Source: Pontederia crassipes
Taxonomy: Eukaryota > Streptophyta > Magnoliopsida > Commelinales > Pontederiaceae
Length of the DNA: 64,000 bases
Assembly (NCBI GenBank): GCA_030549335.1
Contig: CM060196.1
Coordinates: 72,624,139 to 72,688,138 of the forward strand
Direction: 5' to 3'
Part shown: positions 46,389-57,230 of the stretch, piece by piece
How positions within the stretch are numbered: position 1 is the stretch's first letter
Layout: each line of letters opens with the position of its first letter
Notes under the pieces: generated by a model
Databases searched by the model: none
What the model saw: only the letters and a program-made list of their open reading frames with translations
What the model was told of the DNA's origin: nothing
Program-made: the position numbers and the translations under genes

Positions 46389-48111
46389 TGATGCGGTAAA
46401 TTGATGTAGCAAAATAAAATCGCTAGCAAGTGCACTAGTCGCTCAAGTAATATAGTAATAGGAGTAAGAGTGTCGAACCCACGAGGAATATTATTAATTC
46501 AATATCTGAATTTATAAATTAATAAGAGAGGAAAAACATGGATTTTTGGAAAGAGGTTTTATGAAATAAAATAAAGAAAATAAGATAAAGATAAGATAGT
46601 GGTGTTGAAGTTAGGCCTTAGGATGAAAATAGATCAGGATAAATATTTGAACTATAAAAGATAAATTTAATCTTTAAAGATGGATTAGGAATTTTCCCAA
46701 GTTATTAATTTACAAGATTAACATCACAGAGTCCACAAACTGGTAATTCTACTATTTAATCCGGTAAATCAAACTATCTTAAATTTAATCAAACCTAAAG
46801 TCCCACAAACTGGTATTCGTCAGATAAGATTAAAATTAAGATGCATTAATATGAAAATCCTAGACTATTAATCACTCCACAAATTGGTATAGATTAATAG
46901 ACCACATAAACTTGATTCTCCACACACTAGTTATTAAATTTATGTCAATTATTAATTTCACATAAAATCAATTAATTTAATTAATGAATTTTGAAATTAA
47001 ATAGTCGACAAACTGGTAATTACTCAACTCAGAAATCCAAGTAATTAAATTAAAAGCATTAAGCACAATTAACTAATTGATCAGAAAAGATTAAAATAAA
47101 TAATATAGGGTCCAAATAGTTTCCCTTCAATAATAATCTCCTAACATGAAATAAATAAAAATATGGAGTTCATCCTAGAAATTCTGGAGAGATAATAACA
47201 AAATAATAATAATTGGAAGAATTACACCCAAATAGATAAAAGTCGAAGCTTCGGATCACGGGCAGACAGTTGGGCAGCCTCTCGGACTTGATCAGGGTCG
47301 CGATCAACTTCCAGCCGTCGCACCTCTCTCCTCTTGATCGTAGCCTGCAGACTCACGACTCGTCGTGGAAGAAAACCTGAACTTCAGAGCACCAATTGAA
47401 ACGACGGATTCTTCACGTATTTATAGGGTGCGGACGGGTCTTCCTGTTGATCGTGATGTACGGTCGAATTTAAATTCACGGATAAATCTCGGCCAAAAAT
47501 GATAATTCTTTCAAAAGATAAATCCTTTTATCTTTACCCCCTTTGAATCTCTGCCAAAACGAAATTCTTTTATCTTTACGCCCTTTGAATCTCGGCCAAA
47601 ACGAAATTCTTTTATCTTTACGCCCTATGGATCTCGGCCAAAACCAAGATTTCCTTGCCATTACCCCCTCCAAATCTCGGCCAAAATGAAAAGTCTTCAT
47701 GCCATTACGCCCAAAAAGATAAAATCTTTTTATCTTTACCCCTTCATATCTCGGCCAAACACAAAGAAGAGTCCTTCATTATTACGCCCAAAATGATAAG
47801 TCATTTCTTATCTTTACCCCCTTCAAATCTCAGCCAAAACAATAATCCTTTATCCTAATCTCGGCCGTAATGATAAATTCTTCGAATTTTTGGCCGATAC
47901 GGCACAATCCATCTAAATCTCCTTTTCTACAAAATAATTATCAAAATTTAGTTAATCCATCCACAATTAAAATATTCAAAGAATTAATAATTAAAATTGA
48001 TAAATCCGGAATTACGATTAAAAGTGACTAAAAATTATGCATGCCATGATCAAATTACAGAAAAATTAATTAAAATAATAATCTAAAATATGTTGTATTT
48101 TGCATGCATCA
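46389..48111 (-). repeat. 5' LTR of G2, complete
   Basis: It runs TGATGCGG...GCATGCATCA on the plus strand and is 1723 bp long. About 47526-47640 carries ~42-bp tandem units with TTTACGCCCTTTGAATCTCG. Confidence 0.9.
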
Positions 48112-48570
48112 CTGATCTATGGCAAACACTGTCACTTACCGGTTGAATTAGAACATAAGGCTTTTTGGGCAATCAAAACGCTGAATTATGATTTCCAAGC
48201 AGCTTCTGGAAAATGTCTTTTGCAACTCAATGAGCTTGATGAATTGAGGTTAGATGCCTATAACAACTCCCGCATCTATAAGGAAAGAACAAAGAAATGG
48301 CATGATATGCACATATTGAGAAAGAATTTTAAAGAGGGCGACCAGGTTCTGTTATTTAACTCCCGACTATGGCTTTTTCCCAAAAAGTTAAGAATGCGAT
48401 GGTCTGGACCGTTCACCATCGAAAAAATTTACCCTCATGGTGCAGTGGATATCAAAAATAGTAATTCAGAAACCTTCAAGATCAACGGGCAAAAATTGAA
48501 TCGTTACAATCCAGGCACAGTAAAATTCAAAGAAGTGCTCTATCTACAATCAGATTTTTGGAAGAAATAA
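48112..48570 (+). pseudogene. Integrase C-terminus of G3
   Basis: [40 protein letters not shown] and LRMRWSGPFTIEKIYPHGAV match the end of Athila-like integrase and parallel G2 (39509-39850) and G1 (55161-55664). Confidence 0.85.
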
Positions 48571-48927
48571 GGTCGAGCCAACGACGTTAAAAAAAAGGCG
48601 CTACAGGAAGGCAACCCAACCAAATAAATGGTCAATAGCCACGTCAGCATCCGCACGGTAAAAAATATCAGAAAAATCACCTGAGTACACTTTTGAGATC
48701 TAGTTGAGAATCCCAACAGAATCTAATACCATATCTACCCAAATATCCACTTTTTCGAGTCCCACTCAAACTCCCTCTCACGTCGCTTTCGTTTTCTACC
48801 CAACCAACTAAAATCCCTTCCCCAACACCCATCATCTCTCGGCCAGCTCCTGAAATCCCTAAACGCACTTCATCGCCCTCCGAGAAACTTCCAGCCATCC
48901 TTCACCCCTCCCGATCAACAGGCAACA

Positions 48928-50295
48928 TGAAAAGAACCCGCACATCATCCGGATCCCAGACTAACAGCTCGTCAGAGTCTATTAGATGATGACTTCATCC
49001 GGATGGCCTTCTGCAACCTACAGCCAACCTACGACCGCCCACAGACGACAATGAAGCTCAGCGTTTCAGAAATTTTTCCTCTACCCGATTCCTAGACTTT
49101 TCTACTCTTGAATCTCTCGGGTTATTTGAGGATGTCAGGACTATACTCCATCGCTCCCGCCTCCTCCCTTTCTTTATGAAACGTTGGGACCTCTACAAAG
49201 AGGTATCAACAGAGTTCTTAGGAACTTTGTATCCCACCAGCTTTGACGAAGATGGAGTCCCTGATCATATCGAGTTTCGGCTGTGCAATCGCGAACTCGC
49301 CATGGGACTAGACACCTTAGCCCGTTTTCTAAATCTTCCCAATGTTGGCCATCGAACTCCCCCACCCTCTTTTCCCACATTCGAAGTTTGGAACCAACTT
49401 ACCAGCCAACGAACCGACAATATGTTACATCTAGTCGGCCGTGAATTGAAGAACCCTGTTCTTCGATACCTCCAGATCCTTCTCACCAACACAATTTTAA
49501 TCCGTCCCAATGACTCTGAGCGGGACCTCATCTCTACAGATGAACTCTTCATTCTCTGGTGTCTACTGTCAAACACAGAGATTAACCTTGCATTGTTCTT
49601 CCTTCAAAGTTTGATCAAGGAGTCGTCTCGTGAAATCAATCCAATTCTTTGTAGCAACCTCATTACACCACTGGCAGAACACTATGTGTACTTAGCAGAC
49701 ACCACTCCTACACCAGCAACACTAATAGACTTAGATTTTTTGATTAAGGAAGGAGTCCTTCTCCTAGTAAACGGCCAAAATTTTGGCGCCAATCCAATCC
49801 ATCCGCTCTAGTTCAACTACCTGATCCTCGACATACTTCAATTCTAGAAGGCCGGAACTAGTGGATGAACGATTTCATCCAGGTCACACGACCTATTCCC
49901 ACATTACCCCCACTATTTTTGGATTTCAAAGAAACTTCACAACTCCCCCTAGCCGCAGAACCCCTCCAAGGTGCATTGTCGCTTCCTCCTCCTCGTCAGT
50001 TCCGGATGTCACCCCACCTCTACCACTCACCACAACTAACAAAGTAGACCTCATTCTGGAACAACTGACGAAACTCGCAGAAACAAAAACTCGTAATCAT
50101 CAGGACATACAAGCATTGAAGGATCATCTCCACCGACTGGAGCAGCAGAACCTGATGCACCAGCAGAGAATCCAAGGAGTAGAGGAGGTTCACAATTCCG
50201 TTCTAACGACCCTCAGTGACATCCAACAGGTCACTAATCACATCCTTGAACTTCAACCAACTCCGGGTCCCTCTTCCTGGCATAATCAACACTGA
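48928..50295 (+). pseudogene. Env-position ORF remains of G3 (Athila ORF1-type domain)
   Basis: Beginning MKRTRTSSGSQ, the stretch has ORFs of 211 (49176-49811) and 144 codons (49861-50295). The middle part, HIEFRLCNRELAMGLDTLAR then ISTDELFILWCLLSNTEINL, matches the plant retrotransposon ORF annotated as ATHILA ORF-1 / putative plant transposon protein. The last ~80 residues (VDLILEQLTKLAETKTRNHQ onward) are a likely coiled coil. Function is unproven; the position after integrase has led to the env-like label. Broken. Confidence 0.6.
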
Positions 50296-50325
50296 GGACA
50301 GAGTCGATTTTAAGCTTGGGGGAGA
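50291..50325 (+). other. Inner polypurine block of G3
   Basis: ACTGAGGACAGAG then TTTTAAGCTTGGGGGAGA lies immediately after the env-like ORF end. Confidence 0.65.
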
Positions 50326-50789
50326 GGGCAACACGGTACATTTCTACTCTTTACTATTCTTTACTTACTTAGCTTCAATTTTTTATAAAAATTTTTAACA
50401 TTCGAACTATCACATTGTAGTTTGGCATTGCACTATGTTAACTTCACATAGTATAAAAAGAAAGTGTAATTCCATCCAGTAGCTATAGTCTTTGTTGCAA
50501 CCACCTGAAATTTTGTTCAAGGACATCTTGCTAGCCCTTAATATTTTAATATATGTTGCAACCAAATTCAATGCCAAAAATGATAGGGCAAAGGTAGTGG
50601 AAAGTGATTATTTTGATATATTAAGAGCTTGACGACTAATCTTATTTAAGCTTGCCTCTGAATTCAAAATAACAACTAATAAGGTTGTTAATGCTAACAT
50701 TTTCCAGTGCAGCATGAAACCAAAAGAAAGAAAAAGTAAAGTGCAAAACAAAAGCTGAAAGCAAAAGAAAAAGAGGGCCAAGAGAGCCC

Positions 50790-50925
50790 CAGAAAGGGTG
50801 CATTCCTAAGCCGGGCTGAATTTGGGTGAGTAGATCTGTAGGGGTTCATTCCTGGTATCCTGAGAGCAACTGCCCTGGGCTGTGCCGATCGAAAACTTGC
50901 TATATAAATTCTCCTGAGCATTATG
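50790..50925 (+). repeat. Conserved Athila 3' noncoding box (G3, one copy)
   Basis: TAGATCTGTAGGGGTTCAT, GAGAGCAACTGCCCTGGG and GATCGAAAACTTGC are the reverse complement of the box in E1 and G2, at the same distance (~0.5 kb) past the inner polypurine block. Confidence 0.65.
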
Positions 50926-51210
50926 GATAATCACATGAGTACTAGACAAATGAAAAGAAATAAGAATTCAACAAAACTTATTACTGCACTAGTAGAGTTA
51001 GTATTAACCATTTTATTATCTGCCTTCCCTATTCGAATTCTCTGGCTTGAGCTAAAAAGAGGAAGTTGAAAATGTCTTGCTCTTAGTATCGTCATCAAAG
51101 TCAGGGAATGAAGGAACATATAGGGATGCACTTGGACAAAGAATTCAAGTTGGTATCTTAAAATGTTGGTGGGAAAGCAAGGTGATAATCATTCCTATCT
51201 TGAACATTGC

Positions 51211-51245
51211 TTGAGGACAAGCAAAAAGCTAAGCTTCGGGGAATT
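51211..51245 (+). other. Polypurine tract of G3
   Basis: TTGAGGACAAGCAAAAAGC then TAAGCTTCGGGGAATT directly precedes the LTR start TGATCACC. Confidence 0.75.
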
Positions 51246-52224
51246 TGATCACCTCTTTTTGTACTTATAATCCTTGCAATTAAATCCACAATTTTACATA
51301 AAAGTCGGACGAATTTAAATGTTCTAATTAATTTTTAGTGAAAGAGTTGAATGAGTAAAAGAGGGGAATAACCACTTTTCGAAATAGGAATTTTGAACAG
51401 GGGTGAAACATAAAGGAAGGAAGAAAACCAAAGAAGGGGTGTGTGGGCAGAGCCGGAGAAAAAGGACAAGAAGATGACGGCAAGGAAGAAGAATGAAGAA
51501 CTAAAGAAAAATTTTAGGATTCTCTCGTGAAACAAACTTTGTTGATGCTGATTTTTATTCCGACATTGTGATATTTTGAAGTTGACTTTTCATTTCATTT
51601 ACATGATGCATAGCTATTTAGAATTTACATATGATTTCAATTAGATCGAGAGATCAATTGTTTTTCTGCTATTAGCTGATTTCATCCGAGAGGAGAAATC
51701 AACCATCCTGATTGCTATGCTTCTAGTAATTGTTAATCTATATTTTGTTAGAAAGATCGAGAGATCTATGAAAGTGACTGTTGTGAGATGAGAATCCTGA
51801 CAGTCGAGTGAGGAGTCAATCCGCGTTCTGATCATTAGTGTAAGATTAGTAGGTTGGGTTGTAAGAATTGAGAGATCGCACCCTTCTACTGGTTAGAGAC
51901 GAAAGTTTTCTTAATCGGTGATCTTAATTTAGTGATCAGTAGTAATTTCCCTTCTTGAGGAATGGATACATCAATTGCAAAAGCATCAACAAGTTAATCA
52001 CGAGAGAATCCTTCCCTTCACCACTTAATCTTTTCTTACCTTATTTCCTTGTTTCTTTTTATCTTAATTCATTCACGCATCTAGTTTATCCTTTTATAAT
52101 TCTGTAATGATTTCTGAGATAAAAATAGAGCAATTGATTAATCTAAATCAATGGGGTTATGACACTTAGGTTTCTACTTGACCTGTGCACTTGTAGTTGC
52201 GTGAACTCTTGAGTAAAATTTAAA
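51246..52224 (+). repeat. 3' LTR of G3
   Basis: It begins TGATCACCTC right after the polypurine tract. Near the end it carries TTGACCTGTGCAC, also found near the ends of the G1 LTRs. The right border was placed approximately, where G1 protease coding starts. There is no second copy to compare. Confidence 0.65.
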
Positions 52225-52575
52225 ATGTGGCTAGAATTTCTTTTTTTTTTATGTGAAAATCCGCAACTTCACAACTACGATAAGTTCATGTCATACCCAC
52301 ATGGAATCATTGAGGACATACCCCTCAGAGTTGACAAATTCTACATACCAGTAGACTTTGTGGTACTGGATATGGATGAGGATTTGAATACCCCTATTCT
52401 TCTAGGGAGACCCTTCTTAGTCACTGCTGGGGCTGTTATTGATGTCAAGGAGGGTAGACAGACATTCCAAATTGGAGAGGACGAGATAGAATTTAATTTG
52501 GCACAAGTTATCAGTAGGCCAAGTTTTCAAGAAAATGACTTTGAAGAGGGGCAGCTAGATCAAGTTGTTCAGTAA
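52225..52575 (+). pseudogene. Aspartic protease C-terminal part of G1
   Basis: SYPHGIIEDIPLRVDKFYIP, DFVVLDMDEDLNTPILLGRP and GAVIDVKEGRQTFQI are the conserved C-terminal part of Athila-like protease. The G3 LTR adjoins on the left. Confidence 0.85.
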
Positions 52576-52782
52576 GTTTCTGCAATAATTCTCGTTGAAG
52601 ACCCATTGCAAAGGTGCCTAATGTTTGATCACTTGAAGGAGCTAGAAGATCCAAAGGTTATGGCATGCAAATCTGAACTGAATTCATTCAAATCAGTAGG
52701 AAAATTTGAATTTCAGAATGAGGTGCAAGAAGTTATCACTGCTGAACTTCAATCCACTCCAACTTAAGACAATCCTTCCAAA

Positions 52783-54330
52783 TTGGAGCTCAAGCCTCTT
52801 CCTAGCAACCTGAAGTATGAGTTCTTGGGGGAGAACTCAACATTTCTAATAATTATTAATGCCAATTTGCCAAAGGAACAAGTGCATGAGCTGCTGAAAA
52901 GATTGAAGCTATACAAGGAGGTAATAGGCTATTCCATTGAAGATATCAAGGGTATTAATCCTTCAATTTGCATGCACATGATCCCCATGAAGGACAGCTA
53001 TAAACCCTCAATTGAATGCCAAAGAAGACTCAATCCAGTAATGAAGAAAGTAGTGAAGAAGGAGGTGCTAAAATTGTTAAAAGCTGGAATCATCTACTCA
53101 ATTTCAGATAGTGAATGGGCTAGCCCTGTCCAGGTGGTGCCAAAGAATGGAGGAATCACAGTTATCAAATCTAATTCAAATGAATTGATATCCAGCAGGA
53201 CAGTTACATGATAGAGGACGTGTATTGATTTCAAAAAGTTGAACAAGGCAACAAGGAAGGATCATTTTCCTCTTCCTTTCATTGACCAGATGTTGGAGAG
53301 ATTGGCAAAGCATTCCCACTTCTGTTACCTAGATGGATATTCAGGATTCCTCCAAATCCCAATTCACCCTCAAGATCAACACAAGACTACTTTCACATGT
53401 CCATATGGGACATTTGCTTATAGGAGGATGCCTTTTGGCCTATGTAATGCACCTGCCACTTTTCAAAGATGCATGATGTCAATCTTCTCAGATTTTATTG
53501 AAGAAATTATGGAGGTCTTCATGGATGATTTTTTAGTGTAGGGAGATTCCTTCGAGAGTTGTCTAGAAAATTTGAGCAAGGTGCTACAAAGATGTAGAGA
53601 GTCCAACTTGATCCTCAATTGGGAGAAATGTCATTTTATGGTCCAAAAAGAGGTTGTCCTAGGACATGTTGTCTCAAGTAAAGGAATTGAAGTGGATAAG
53701 GCCAAAATTGAAGTAATTGAGAAGTTGCCACCCCCTACAAATGTGAAGGCAATAAGAAGCTTCTTGGGGCATGCAAGATTCTACAGAAGGTTCATAAAAA
53801 ACTTCTCAATGATAATTAGGCCTCTTACCAAGCTCCTAGCAAAAGATGCTGATTTCAATTTTGATGAAGAGTGCATGAAGGCCTTCAAGCAGCTGAAAGA
53901 AGCCCTCATCTCAGCCCCTGTAGTTCAGCCACCTAATTGGTCTCTTCCATTTGAGATTATGTGTGATGCCTCTGATCAAGCAGTAGGGGCAGTGTTGGGG
54001 CAAACTAAGGAGAAGAGACATTATGTCATTTGCTATGCTAGCAAGACACTAGATGAGGCCCAAATCAACTATGCTACCGCTGAAAAGGAATTGCTTCCTG
54101 TGGTGTTTGCATTTGACAAGTTCTGACCTTATCTGGTGGGATCCAAGGTAATTGTTTTCACAGACCATCAAGCAGTGAGACACCTCATCAACAAGAAAGA
54201 GTCCAAGCCAAGGCTAATCAGATGGATATTATTGCTAAAGAATTTGATGTTGAAATCAGGGACAAAAGAGGGATAGAAAACTTAGTTGCTGACCATTTAT
54301 CAAGGATGGAAGGAGTTCAGGATTGGTATG
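52783..54330 (+). pseudogene. Reverse transcriptase / RNase H remains of G1
   Basis: In order: the pol linker (KPLPSNLKYEFLGE, IEDIKGINPSICMH), RT with [44 protein letters not shown] and FMDDF, then [24 protein letters not shown] and RNase H ([36 protein letters not shown]). Order and wording are Ty3/gypsy Athila-type. Broken in several places. Confidence 0.9.
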
Positions 54331-54394
54331 CCTGACCATTTATCAACAAGAAAGACTCACTCCCTATCAATGACTCCTTCCCTGATGATTTCTA

Positions 54395-55664
54395 ATGGCC
54401 ATATCAGCTGCCCCTACTCCTTGGTATGCTGATATTGTTAATTACTTGGCATGTGGAATCATTCATTTCGACTTCTCCTATCAACAGAAGAAAAAGTTTT
54501 TCCATGACTTGAAGGACTTCTATTGGGATGACCCATTTCTATTCAAAAAGTCCCCTGATGATATTTTCAGGAGATGTGTACCAGAAGCTGAATTCCAATC
54601 AATTTTGTATGAATGCCACTTATCTCCATATGGTGGACATGGAGCCACTCAAAAGACTGCTGCCAAGGTTCTACAATCTGATTTCTATTGGCCTTCATTG
54701 TTCAAAGATGCTTATTTGTATGTGAAGAGTCGTGATGAATGTCAAAGGGCAAGTTCAATTTCCAGGAGGAATGAAATGCCACAAAATGGGATCCTAAAAG
54801 TTGAAAGTTTTTATGTTTGGGGCATTGATTACATGGGACCCTTCTCTAGCTCCTTTGGATACAAATTCATATTGTTGGCTGTTGATTATGTGTCCAAGTG
54901 GATAGAAGCCATTCCCACAACAGTTGCTGATTCCAGGGTTGTTATCAAGTTGTTCAAAGATACAATGTTCCCAAGATTTGGAATTCCAAGGGTGATTATC
55001 AGTGATGGAGGCAGCCACTTCATAGAAAAGTGTTTTGAGAACCTCCTAAACAAGTATGGGGTAAAGCATAAGGTTTCAATAGCCTACCACCCTCAAACAA
55101 ATGGCTAAGTTGAAATCTCAAATAGAGAAATTAAGGCCATTTTGAAAAAAAATAGTTTCTTTGACTAGAAAGGATTGGAGTTTAAAGTTGAATGAGGCAC
55201 TTTGGGCCTACAAGACAGCATATAAATCTCCAATAGGTACCTCCCCATACAAGTTGGTTTATGGAAAAATATGCCACCTGCCAATTGAATTCAAACACAA
55301 GGCATATTGGGTTGTCAATGCACTCAATTTTGATATGCAAGCATGTGGACAGAAGATGCTTCTACAAATGGATGAGTTGGATGAAATTAGGCTAAATGCC
55401 TACCATAATTCTGAATTCTACAAGGAGGGAACCAAGAGATAGCATGATAGCAGAATTTTGAAGAAGGATTTCAAGGTTGGAGACCTTGTGTTGCTTTTCA
55501 ATTCAAGACTTAAGTTATTCCCTGGTAAGTTGAAATCAAGGTGGAGTGGACCTTTCAAAGTCCACAAAGTTTATTCTTATGGAGCTGTGGACCTTCTGAA
55601 TGATAAGGATGACATATTCAAGGTTAATGGACAGAGGTTGAAGTCATATAACCCCACAGCTTAG
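54395..55664 (+). pseudogene. Integrase remains of G1
   Basis: The zinc-binding segment (HLSPYGGHGATQKTAAKVL ... SRDECQRA) leads to the core with AVDYVSKWIEAIP and VIISDGGSHF, the C-terminal PIGTSPYKLVYGK and CHLPIEFKHKAYW, and an SH3-like end ([19 protein letters not shown]). Broken. Confidence 0.85.
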
Positions 55665-56231
55665 GATTCAGCTAAGGAGGTGCTAAAATTGCTAAATTTG
55701 CCAATTTTGCCTAGTTGAATTCAAGTGGAAAAATGTCCAGCCTAAGACATTAAAGTAGGGCACTTCTTTGGAGGTAGCCCAAGTCATTTTACACTTAACT
55801 TTTCTGTTTTGCAAGAATAAAGAAGGGAGGAATCAGATCCATCCACAAATTGACAAGAAGGGAGTATCCCTATCCTAAATTTTAATTCTTTTCACTAAAA
55901 TCCTACTGATAACTGATATTATCTTTTCATTCATGCTAAAATCATCACATTAATATCTGAATCATCATGCATATCAGTTGTCCCAATCCATCTTAGTTGA
56001 TTTTAAGTGCAGATTTAGTGAATTTCAATGCATTGCTGGATTGTGCATTCAAAAAAATCTGATATTGAATACCCCACTGATATCCCCTACTTCTCTGCAG
56101 GATTGGTTGAAACTCATGAAGAATGGATCACCCTAAGCCCCTGATTGAGATGCAAGAACCATTGGAAGGGATCAAATGTACAAATTCCATCAATTCCATA
56201 CCTTCCCAACCCTCTCCCTTGCCTTAATTTC

Positions 56232-56270
56232 CAACACTATGGACAATGTTGAAGCTAAACTTGGGGGAGG
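56232..56270 (+). other. Inner polypurine block of G1
   Basis: CAACACTATGGACAATG then AAGCTAAACTTGGGGGAGG matches the inner blocks of G2, G3 and E1. No env-like ORF is visible between integrase and this block. Confidence 0.6.
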
Positions 56271-57194
56271 AAACATGGTGCTTTTCTAACCTTTACACCA
56301 TGTTTTCAATCTATTTTAATATTTATATCATCAATTACCACCAGGTTATCATTGTTTGAACAAGTTATCACTCGGTTATCATTTTTTTGGGCTCAACTCA
56401 ACTCTGAATTTATTTTAACTCTGAAATGGGTAGAATACTTCATTGTGACAGTTGGTACACTCCAATACCAAGTGACCAACTTGGCCATTAGTCTTGTTGC
56501 TTTAATTGGCTACTCAATTCAAATGCATTTGAATCAATTTTCAGCTAAAAATTTTTCTTTTTGTGGGTCACACTAGCTGATACTTATGGATTGAATTAGT
56601 AATATCAGATGTCTAGAATGGAGTCAAGGCTCTTGCTGCCATGTTAAATAGGAAAACTTGACTTGTTGGACAAAGGGATCTAAACTATACTTGAGTTTGA
56701 ACTATTGGTCTCTTCATGAACAGGATAGAAAAAGAAAAATGGAGAAAAGAAAAAGTGAAAAGTTGCATTTTGCATTGCATGCATGCATAAATAAAGAGAG
56801 TGAAAATTTCAAAAAGAAACCTCTCCTGAATAAAGCCAGGATTTTTATCTTGTGACCAACATGAATAAAAATCAAGCCTTGACCTGTTTACTTGTATTTC
56901 ATGAATAAAAGTTAGGTGTTAAACCTATTTAAGCAATGAAAATATGTTCATGAAGGGATTTGTAGTTCAACCTTGTAGTAAAGTTGACAATTCCTACAAT
57001 TCAAACATGTTATTGCTAGTACTTCTTCCATGGCTTAAATTTGTCTTAACCTCTGTGATTCCCTAGCTAGAAATTGAGTTTTGGAAAGAATGAAGTGTTG
57101 GCAAAGTGGGAAACTCATTGGACTCAATTCAGGTGACTTTTACTTCATTTGTGGACTTTTAATTCAAGTTTGTCCTTAATTTTTGAATGTTTTG

Positions 57195-57230
57195 CAGAAG
57201 GACAAGCAAAAGGCTAAGCTTGGGAGAGTT
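57195..57230 (+). other. Polypurine tract of G1
   Basis: AGAAGGACAAGCAAAAGGC then TAAGCTTGGGAGAGTT directly precedes the LTR start TGATCACTAG. Confidence 0.8.

Larger units (their letters stand above)
36703..48111 (-). mobile_element. Athila-like Ty3/gypsy element G2, minus strand
   Basis: Reading the minus strand: 5' LTR (48111-46389), primer-binding site (46382-46365), a 1.7-kb leader full of CGGCCGTAA words, gag (44683 to about 43000), protease, pol linker, RT-RNase H (42051-40234), integrase (to 39509), a motif-rich 3' region with no clear env-like ORF, a polypurine tract (37316-37280) and a partial 3' LTR (37279-36703). The LTRs share about 97% identity over 575 bp, suggesting around one million years. 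It is the youngest layer of the nest and keeps the longest coding stretches, but is broken. Confidence 0.9.
48112..52224 (+). mobile_element. Athila-like Ty3/gypsy element G3, 3' part
   Basis: Only the 3' portion is present, starting mid-integrase at the G2 LTR border: integrase C-terminus (48112-48570), env-like ORF (48928-50295), inner polypurine block, 3' box, polypurine tract and LTR (51246 to about 52224). Its 5' LTR, gag and most of pol are absent. It lies between G2 and the protease of G1 and so forms the middle layer of the nest. It is broken. Confidence 0.8.
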
